DNA from: an uncultured Bacilli bacterium
Lineage (GTDB): Bacteria; Bacillota_I; Bacilli_A; RF39; UBA660
DNA: 6,337 bases
Direction of reading: 5' to 3'
Assembly: GCA_934132915.1 (NCBI GenBank)
Contig: CAKPAK010000071.1
Location: forward strand, 1-6,337
Under the pieces are notes generated by a model, which was not told where the DNA came from, made no database searches, and worked only from the letters and a program-made list of their open reading frames with translations. Positions 1-4,655 of this stretch are shown piece by piece (the stretch's first letter is position 1; each line of letters starts with the position of its first letter). Both the position numbers and the translations under genes were made by a program.

Positions 1-27
1 TTTTTGGTTAGGGGTGATCGAAGAATA

Positions 28-56
28 AAAGACGCGTTTTAAAAAGACGCGTCTTT
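28..56 (-). terminator. Intrinsic terminator of the minus-strand GNAT gene
   Basis: AAAGACGCGT at 28-37 pairs perfectly over 10 bp with ACGCGTCTTT at 47-56, with a 9-nt loop that can close by two or three more pairs. Read on the minus strand the stem runs into TTTTATTCTT, a U-rich tail, so it should terminate the acetyltransferase transcript. The gene's TAA (55-57) overlaps the foot of the stem. On the plus strand the tail (ATAGGTGTTTT) is poorer, so plus-strand use for an upstream gene is possible but weaker. Bases 1-27 hold nothing recognisable. Confidence 0.8.
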
Positions 57-486
57 ATAGGTGTTTTCTCATCAATTGATTTTTTTCTTGATAGCCTATG
101 GATTCATAAAAACTTTTGGTATTTTTGGCATTATCTAAATAACTATAATTGAATTTGGTTTGGAAGTGGTTTTCGACCATGTTTTTTTGTTTTAAGATGT
201 CATTTAAAAATTGAGTTCCTATCTTTTTTCTTTGAAATTCTTTTTTGACAAAGAGTTGGTCAATGTAAAGAGATTGGTGGGTGTTGGTGATGTAGCAGGC
301 TGCGACGAGGTTGTTTTCATTAAATGCGCCTAGAATTAAGTATTGTTTATCGTTTAGATGGTGGAAATAGTAACTGTTTTCGATTGGATAGATTGTGGGA
401 GAGATTTGGTAGGCATCAAATCGTAGTGTTTCTAGGAGTTTGATATTTTCTTTTGTTATTGGAATTTTTTTATATTCTAAATTCAT
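55..486 (-). CDS. GNAT family N-acetyltransferase
   Basis: A 143-residue protein, the usual size for a single-domain GCN5-related N-acetyltransferase, a family that transfers acetyl from acetyl-CoA to an amine. Visible pieces: a central strand around residues 59-67 (NLVAACYIT), motif A with the acetyl-CoA pyrophosphate loop at 79-90 (FVKKEFQRKKIG, a common variant of Q/R-x-x-G-x-G/A with Lys at the first Gly), and motif B at 119-133 (NAKNTKSFYESIGYQ), typical of the C-terminal helix and strand. The substrate cannot be read from sequence. The frame is open up to 612, but the ATG at 486 is chosen because GAGGTGA lies 5 nt upstream of it and because the longer version would run through the divergent T-box promoter. 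It is probably monocistronic, ending in the hairpin at 28-56. Only three valines occur, in line with the strand bias of the window. Confidence 0.85.
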   Translation of the reverse strand: MNLEYKKIPITKENIKLLETLRFDAYQISPTIYPIENSYYFHHLNDKQYLILGAFNENNLVAACYITNTHQSLYIDQLFVKKEFQRKKIGTQFLNDILKQKNMVENHFQTKFNYSYLDNAKNTKSFYESIGYQEKNQLMRKHL

Positions 487-504
487 TTTTTCACCTCTAT
501 ATTG

Positions 505-510
505 ATTATA
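505..510 (-). promoter_or_regulatory. Possible -10 element for the minus-strand GNAT gene
   Basis: The minus strand reads a perfect TATAAT at 510-505, 18 bases before the ATG at 486. No convincing -35 hexamer lies 16-18 bp upstream and there is no TGn extension. The implied transcript start falls right at the ribosome binding site, which is tight. It is the best promoter candidate seen for this gene, but weak. Confidence 0.3.
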
Positions 511-541
511 CTTCAAAAATTCCAAAATCGGATGAAAAAGA

Positions 542-570
542 TTGACAGATTGTGATTTTCGTTTTAAAAT
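542..570 (+). promoter_or_regulatory. SigA-type promoter of the T-box/glycyl-tRNA synthetase transcript
   Basis: TTGACA at 542-547 and TAAAAT at 565-570 are separated by exactly 17 bp, a near-consensus vegetative promoter. Transcription would start near 576-578, which fixes the leader length at about 80 nt before the T-box bulge. No competing promoter of this quality is seen further upstream. Confidence 0.8.
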
Positions 571-576
571 AATAGT

Positions 577-710
577 AAATTTAAGAGTGAGACGCGTAGA
601 TATGGGTGGCATCCATGGAGCGATGGAAAAAGAGAGATTCTAAAGAAGAATAAGTAAGGTGGAACCGCGGGGAGACTCGTCCTTATGTTTTTTAGGGTCT
701 TTCTTTTTTT
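577..710 (+). promoter_or_regulatory. T-box riboswitch leader (glycine type, unusually short Stem I)
   Basis: The T-box signature is clear: AAGGTGGAACCGCGG at 656-670, with the UGGAACC bulge at 660-666 that pairs with the tRNA acceptor end. UGGA fits a UCCA end, as expected for bacterial tRNA-Gly with discriminator U. UAAGG (655-659) pairs with CCUUA (681-685) as the antiterminator helix, and GCG (667-669) with CGU (678-680) can close the second helix. A 5-bp hairpin ATTCT/AGAAT (637-641/647-651) is in the Stem III position. Uncharged tRNA-Gly would favour the antiterminator and raise synthetase expression. From the predicted start only about 60 nt remain for Stem I, so its apical tRNA-elbow platform seems to be missing. 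GGC (608-610, followed by A) and GGA (617-619) are both possible specifier codons; the fold cannot be settled by eye. Confidence 0.88.
671..710 (+). terminator. T-box regulated intrinsic terminator
   Basis: GGAGAC (671-676) and CCU (681-683) can pair with AGG (694-696) and GUCUUU (697-702), leaving UCGU bulged, and a U-rich run follows to 710. The CCU half is also needed for the antiterminator helix, so the two structures exclude each other, as in other T-box leaders. The gene's ribosome binding site starts only 7 nt after the U run. Confidence 0.7.
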
Positions 711-729
711 ATTAATGAGGAGGAATATG

Positions 730-2106
730 ATGGAAAAGTTAACGATGGAAAAGATGGTGAATTATTGTAAACAATATGGTTTTGTTTATCAGGGAAGTGA
801 GATTTATGGAGGACTTGCAAATACTTGGGATTATGGTCCTTTGGGGAGTCGACTTAAAAATAATATTAAAGATTTATGGAGAAAGCGATTTATTCAGGAG
901 AATCGGAATAGTTATGAGATTGATGCGGATATTTTGATGCATCCTAAGGTTTGGGAAGCTAGTGGGCATACAACAAGTTTTTCTGATCCTTTAGTAGATT
1001 GTAAGCATTGTAAATCTAGGTATCGGGCGGATAATTTGATTAGTGATTATACAAAAGAGGTTAATCCTGACTTGATGTCTGATGAAGAGATGGTTCAGTA
1101 TATTCGGGCACATGAAATTAAATGTCCTCGTTGTGGGAAGAGTGATTTTACAGATATTCGAGAATTTAATTTGATGTTTGAGACATATCGAGGGGTTATT
1201 AAGGGGGATAAAAGTGGGCTTGTTTATTTGAGACCGGAGACTGCCCAAGGGGAATTTGTTAATTTTTTGAATGTTCAAAGGACGATGCGTGCTAAAATTC
1301 CTTTTGGAATTGGGCAGATTGGAAAGTCTTTTCGAAATGAAATAACACCTGGGAATTTTACTTTTCGAACGATAGAGTTTGAGCAGATGGAGCATCAGTT
1401 CTTTTGTAAGGAAGGGACGGATAGTGGTTTTTATAAATTTTATAAGGAATATGCGATGAATTTTTGTCGTGATCTTGGAATTGATACGGATAAGTTACGG
1501 TATCATGATCACGATAAGTTAGCACATTATGCAAAAGAAGCTTGTGATATTGAATATTTATTCCCAATGGGATGGGGAGAATTGTGGGGGACTCATAATC
1601 GAACCAATTATGATTTGTCTAGGCATCAGGAATTTTCGGGAGTGTCTCAGGAGTATTTAGATCCGGTTGATAATACGAAATATATTCCTTATGTTATTGA
1701 ATCTTCTGTTGGATGTGATCGACTTACTTTGGCAGTTCTTTGTGATAGTTATCGAGAAGAGGAACTTGGGGATGGTACGAGTCGTGAAGTGATGGGATTT
1801 ATTCCGGCTCTTGCACCTTATAAGGTGGCGATTTTGCCTCTTGTTAAGAAGTATCATAGTGAATACGCTTTAGAGCTTAAGGAAAAACTTTCTAAGTATT
1901 TTATGTGTAGTTATGATGAAACGGGAAGTATTGGAAAGCGTTATCGGAGACAGGATGCGATTGGGACTCCATTTTGTGTTACGGTTGATGATGAGACGCT
2001 AAATCATGGAACGGTTACTTTGCGTGATCGGGATACGATGGAACAAGTTACTCTTTCTGTTTCCGAGATTGAGCATTATGTTATGGAAAAAATTTTGTTT
2101 TCATGA
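730..2106 (+). CDS. glyS: Glycyl-tRNA synthetase, class II, dimeric single-chain type
   Basis: Charges tRNA-Gly with glycine using ATP, in the cytoplasm. The 458 residues fit the alpha2 (eukaryote-like) glycyl-tRNA synthetase rather than the two-subunit alpha/beta enzyme. Visible in order: GSEIYGG (22-28); two Cys pairs C91/C94 and C132/C135, probably a metal site; RPETAQG (168-174); motif 2 with FRNE (201-204); FEQMEHQFF (217-225); the substrate loop GWGELWGTHNRTNYDL (281-296); motif 3 ESSVGCDR (324-331); and the anticodon-binding domain from about 363 to the end (APYKVAILPL through GKRYRRQDAIGTPFCVTVD). Start choice: ATG 730 lies 6 nt after GAGGAGG (717-723); ATG 727 directly before it is also possible; the open frame from 685 lies inside the T-box terminator and is not a start. 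Expression should follow tRNA-Gly charging through the T-box. The alpha2 gene is called glyS or glyQS. Its end overlaps the next, broken gene by ATGA. Confidence 0.97.
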   Translation: MEKLTMEKMVNYCKQYGFVYQGSEIYGGLANTWDYGPLGSRLKNNIKDLWRKRFIQENRNSYEIDADILMHPKVWEASGHTTSFSDPLVDCKHCKSRYRADNLISDYTKEVNPDLMSDEEMVQYIRAHEIKCPRCGKSDFTDIREFNLMFETYRGVIKGDKSGLVYLRPETAQGEFVNFLNVQRTMRAKIPFGIGQIGKSFRNEITPGNFTFRTIEFEQMEHQFFCKEGTDSGFYKFYKEYAMNFCRDLGIDTDKLRYHDHDKLAHYAKEACDIEYLFPMGWGELWGTHNRTNYDLSRHQEFSGVSQEYLDPVDNTKYIPYVIESSVGCDRLTLAVLCDSYREEELGDGTSREVMGFIPALAPYKVAILPLVKKYHSEYALELKEKLSKYFMCSYDETGSIGKRYRRQDAIGTPFCVTVDDETLNHGTVTLRDRDTMEQVTLSVSEIEHYVMEKILFS

Positions 2107-2590
2107 TTCATTTGCGGACGTTTAATTTGGAGAAGATTGATAAGATTCGGCATTATTCGTTATTGATGGCATTGGATCGGGATAAGCAGGTACAAGGGGA
2201 TATTTCTCATCATTTATTCTCTTGGTTGACTGATCAGATATTGAGGTTGGTAAGGCTTATGTATGGTTCGTGAGAATCAGTATGTTGGTGTTGTTCGTAG
2301 TCTTCACTTTTCGCCTGAGGGGATTTTGGAGGTATGGTATGCTATTTTCCGTCATGTTCGTAAGATGGAGTATGGGGGATGGCGAAAAAATCTTAGCGAA
2401 AATTATTCCTCATTTGATTGAAAAATTGTGGGATTACAAGATGTTGAACTCCGGATTGCACACGATAATTTGGCCAGTTGGCGAGTGGCTGAGTTGAATG
2501 GTTACTTGTTGGTTGATCGGGATGATGGTGTGGATATTTATCGTTATTTTGGAGAGAAAAATACTTCTTTAGATGATACTAGAGAAGGGA
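2103..2590 (+). pseudogene. Frameshifted GNAT acetyltransferase remnant
   Basis: Begins with ATG inside the synthetase stop (ATGA), so it was once a translationally coupled second gene. Conceptual translation has to hop between frames: 2103-2236 (MIHLRTFNLEKIDKI...), 2237-2265 (DIEVGKAYV), 2266-2373 (VRENQYVGVVRS... LEVWYAIF), about 2374-2424 (GEKILAKIIPHLIEK), and 2425-2590 (VGLQDVELRIAHDNLASW, then VAELNGY and IYRYF). Joined, these give a normal GNAT order: the LEVWYAIF strand, a GEKIL helix in the acetyl-CoA loop region, and the DNLASWRVAELNGY motif B. The first frame stops at TGA 2271. Only two of the four frame changes lie at short homopolymers (G5 near 2374, A5 near 2421), so simple sequencing error does not explain all of them. 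The last frame has no stop before the terminator, suggesting the 3' end is damaged too. It is a different GNAT from the intact one at 55-486. Confidence 0.75.
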
Positions 2591-2608
2591 GAAGTAAGTG
2601 GGATAAAG

Positions 2609-2644
2609 AAAAAGTCTTAGTCATTTTGGTACTAAGATTTTTTT
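2609..2644. terminator. Two-way intrinsic terminator between convergent genes
   Basis: TCTTAGT (2615-2621) pairs with ACTAAGA (2631-2637). G2614 with T2638 and A-T pairs outside it extend the stem to about 13 bp around a 9-nt loop. On plus it ends in a T run (2638-2644); on minus the tail is ACTTTTTCTTT. It can therefore stop both the synthetase transcript and the amidoligase operon. The amidoligase TAG (2634-2632) lies inside the stem. Confidence 0.85.
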
Positions 2645-3651
2645 GTAAAATTTTTTGTTTTTTGGTATTTTTGGGGAGAGGTATTAAAGTCTTTAAAGTA
2701 TTGGCGTAGGAAGTAGATTTTATCTTGGTTATTTTGGTAAATCATATCGGCTAATTCTAGAGCTTGTTGGAGATAGATTTCGTTATAGTATTCTAGGGTG
2801 TAGATTTGATTTTCTTGGTTGTGTTGGAATCTTTGTTCGATAGTATCTGTGTTGAAATTTTCTTGTTTGGCATATTCTAAGAGATTGTTAAAGAAAAGGA
2901 CATTATTTTGCCAGATAACGGGGTTTAGAGTTCCATTTGGGCTACGGAATTCGATGGTGTTTCTTTTTTGATAGTATTCTGGGTTGGTGATGTGTCCAAA
3001 GTTAATGGCTTTATATTTTCCATGGATAAATCTGGTATGTGGGAAGGAAATTTTTCCTTTTGGATAGTGTTGATAGTCACTTTGTAATTCTTTACTAAGA
3101 GGGGTAGCAATGTCATCGATTCTTGGTCTTGTTTGGGTGTATTCTCCGTTTGTAAAGCGAAAGATAATATTTTCGTAGGTGTACCATAGTTTAATGAAAT
3201 TTAGCCAATTTTGTTCTGTATTGCCAATGATTTGGGCGCCAAAATGGATGTGTCCTCCTGAATATTTATCGATGGTGGCATTATTTTCTAGCATTGTACA
3301 TATTTTGGTTAAGGATTCCCAAGTTTTGGTGGTGTCAGTCAGGGGGGGAGAGATAATTTCTCCTCCGTTTGTTAGAGTCAGATCTTTGTCTAGAATCCAG
3401 GACCGCTTAGAAGTTGGTTGCTTAGAGGTTGGTTGCATTTGTTTTAGTAAACTTTTGATTTTTTCATAGTTGGCTTGTTCAAATTCAATTTCTAATCCAA
3501 AGGTATTTTTTTTATTGATGTTTAATATTTCTTTAGGTTTTAGGTAAAAGTCTTTTAGAAAGTAAAGAATTTCTTGAAGTTCTTTTCCTTTCATTTTTGC
3601 AAATGTATCATTTGCGGTTGGGGAGAGGATTTTCCATAATTGTTCATTCAT
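2632..3651 (-). CDS. Amidoligase-like protein (COOH-NH2 ligase, Amidoligase_2 type)
   Basis: 339 residues with the motif order of the amidoligase family, which has the glutamine-synthetase/gamma-glutamylcysteine-ligase fold and forms amide bonds between a carboxylate and an amine using ATP. Seen: GLEIEFE (52-58) with the expected metal-ATP glutamates E54/E56; WILDKDLTL (85-93) followed by GGEIISPPL (96-104), matching the family's D-x-S-L and E-x-x-SP stretch; GGHIHFG (132-138) with H134/H136; and NTIEFRSPNGTLNP (231-244) with the E-F-R near the end of the fold. All expected key residues seem present, so it is probably active. Substrate unknown; family members have been proposed to act on peptides, cell-wall or other small conjugates. 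No signal peptide or membrane segment, so it should be cytoplasmic. ATG 3651 has GGAG 7 nt upstream; it lies 13 bp after the membrane protein gene, hence one operon. A 15-bp tandem duplication makes QPTSKQPTSK (73-82), and a C7 run falls in the SPPL codons. Only two valines. Confidence 0.8.
   Translation of the reverse strand: MNEQLWKILSPTANDTFAKMKGKELQEILYFLKDFYLKPKEILNINKKNTFGLEIEFEQANYEKIKSLLKQMQPTSKQPTSKRSWILDKDLTLTNGGEIISPPLTDTTKTWESLTKICTMLENNATIDKYSGGHIHFGAQIIGNTEQNWLNFIKLWYTYENIIFRFTNGEYTQTRPRIDDIATPLSKELQSDYQHYPKGKISFPHTRFIHGKYKAINFGHITNPEYYQKRNTIEFRSPNGTLNPVIWQNNVLFFNNLLEYAKQENFNTDTIEQRFQHNQENQIYTLEYYNEIYLQQALELADMIYQNNQDKIYFLRQYFKDFNTSPQKYQKTKNFTKKS
3405..3434. repeat. 15-bp tandem duplication inside the amidoligase gene
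   Basis: Two adjacent copies, GCTTAGAAGTTGGTT (3405-3419) and GCTTAGAGGTTGGTT (3420-3434), differ by one base and encode the protein repeat QPTSK QPTSK. The unit is a multiple of three, so copy number could change without breaking the frame. It lies between the GLEIEFE and DKDLTL motifs, probably in a surface loop. Confidence 0.8.
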
Positions 3652-3664
3652 TCTTTTTCTCCTT

Positions 3665-4429
3665 TTATTCGTCGATTAGGCGATTGTAATTTTCTTTTTT
3701 GATTTTTAGTTTTTTTTCTAGTATTTTTCCATCGATGGGTTGATATTGTTCTTTTATGGGTTCTGTTTTTTCGTATAATTCTTCATTTTTGGTAATTTTT
3801 ATGGTTGGGATAGTGAGGGTATTAATAAAGATGTAGAGGAATGTTGAAAGGAGGTTTCTGGTGAATGGCTCTTCTTTTTCTTTGAAATTTTTTTTATCGA
3901 TGCTGTAAATTTTGGCTTCGTTGTAGCTTTGAAATGATTTTGGTGGGTCATATTTGGTTTCTGTGTAGGTGGTGATGGGAGTAGTTAGAATATTTTCTCT
4001 TGTTTGGGTGATATCCTTTAATAGGTTGGTGATTTCTTCTTCTGTAAGGTAGTGGAGATTATAAATTTTTACTTCTCTTTGGTAACAATTATTTTTCTTT
4101 ATCCAGGTTCTGTAGCAATATAATTTATCGTTCTCGTTTTTAAATTTTTGGTATTGTTCTTTGGTTGTTGTTTGGGTTTTGGTGGTGATGGTTTTTTCTT
4201 GATGTAGATATTCTTTTTGGTAATCTTTTTTAAAGGGATAGCCTAAGCCAATTATATTTAAAAATGGTACAGTTAATGTTAGACTTAGGATATAGGGGGA
4301 TAGGTATTTTAGGGTACTTTTATAAATTTTTAGATTTTTGATGATTTTTCTTTGTCGGTTGATTTTTTTGTTGTTTTTAATTTGATATTCTAAATCGTTT
4401 ATTTCTTCTAAAAGTTGATGGTGATACAT
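3665..4429 (-). CDS. Predicted two-pass membrane protein, unknown function
   Basis: Not recognised as a known family. The 254 residues divide into a basic, helix-prone N-terminus (1-40, possibly a short coiled coil), a hydrophobic segment at about 42-64, a polar middle part of ~127 residues, a second hydrophobic segment at about 192-210, and a charged C-terminal tail of ~44 residues. The very basic stretch before the first segment (KKINRQRKIIKNLKIYK) argues for a cytoplasmic N-terminus. The middle part would then be outside and both ends inside. The outer loop is Thr/Lys-rich and carries the only two cysteines (C105, C115), which could form a disulfide. ATG 4429 has AAAGGAG 8 nt upstream and a good promoter at 4461-4488. 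It is the first gene of an operon with the amidoligase. Only two valines and strong Lys/Thr/Asn use follow the minus-strand base bias. A role in handling the amidoligase's substrate or product at the membrane is only a guess. Confidence 0.7.
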   Translation of the reverse strand: MYHHQLLEEINDLEYQIKNNKKINRQRKIIKNLKIYKSTLKYLSPYILSLTLTVPFLNIIGLGYPFKKDYQKEYLHQEKTITTKTQTTTKEQYQKFKNENDKLYCYRTWIKKNNCYQREVKIYNLHYLTEEEITNLLKDITQTRENILTTPITTYTETKYDPPKSFQSYNEAKIYSIDKKNFKEKEEPFTRNLLSTFLYIFINTLTIPTIKITKNEELYEKTEPIKEQYQPIDGKILEKKLKIKKENYNRLIDE

Positions 4430-4460
4430 AGTGATTTCTCCTTTTTTGTTTTTGATTGCT

Positions 4461-4488
4461 ATTATAAAGTTTCTTTTTTCTTTGTCAA
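4461..4488 (-). promoter_or_regulatory. Promoter of the membrane protein-amidoligase operon
   Basis: On the minus strand a perfect TTGACA (4488-4483) and a perfect TATAAT (4466-4461) are 16 bp apart. The start would fall near 4454, giving a leader of about 25 nt before ATG 4429 that contains the ribosome binding site. As both hexamers are consensus, basal expression should be high unless a repressor acts. Confidence 0.8.
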
Positions 4489-4539
4489 GTTGTTTCTTTT
4501 TTCTTGATTGGTAAACTTCTTTAGTAGGTGGGGGGGATT

Positions 4540-4552
4540 TCTCTTGAAGAGA
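4540..4552. promoter_or_regulatory. Small dyad in the divergent control region, possible operator
   Basis: TCTCTTGAAGAGA is a perfect 6+1+6 dyad lying between the two divergent promoters, 3 bp from a run of seven Gs (4530-4536). Its one-base centre makes it unsuited to an RNA hairpin but usable as a protein binding site. No regulator gene is in the window, and a dyad this short can arise by chance. Confidence 0.25.
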
Positions 4553-4589
4553 GTTTTGGTTAAAACTTTAAAAAATTCGGGTGTTCTGT

Positions 4590-4618
4590 TTTACAAAGCT
4601 TTTTATCCATGCTATACT
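4590..4618 (+). promoter_or_regulatory. Promoter of the helveticin-like membrane protein gene
   Basis: TTTACA (4590-4595), a 17-bp spacer and TATACT (4613-4618) preceded by TGC (extended -10) form a strong vegetative-type promoter. The start would be near 4625, about 31 nt before ATG 4656. It is divergent from the operon promoter at 4461-4488, with about 100 bp between the two -35 elements. Confidence 0.75.
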
Positions 4619-4655
4619 AGAGGAGTAGAAAATAAGTGTAAGAGGGGATGGAGAG

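Noticed and set aside
487..612. Longer N-terminus for the minus-strand GNAT gene starting at 612
   Set aside because: It would run through the divergent promoter and T-box leader, has no ribosome binding site, and ATG 486 has a strong one.
685..729. Longer N-terminus for glycyl-tRNA synthetase starting at ATG 685 or 715
   Set aside because: These codons lie inside the T-box terminator or upstream of the AGGAGG site, and the added residues do not look like family sequence.
991..1857. Minus-strand frames inside glycyl-tRNA synthetase
   Set aside because: Shadows of a well-supported gene on the other strand, without ribosome binding sites.
2270..2709. Two short plus-strand reading frames (2270-2497 and 2428-2709) as separate genes
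   Set aside because: Parts of them are fragments of the broken GNAT gene in shifted frames; the rest is out-of-frame noise and read-through into the terminator and the opposite gene.
3179..3469. Plus-strand 96-codon frame opposite the amidoligase
   Set aside because: Antisense shadow; the amidoligase motifs on the minus strand clearly account for this sequence.
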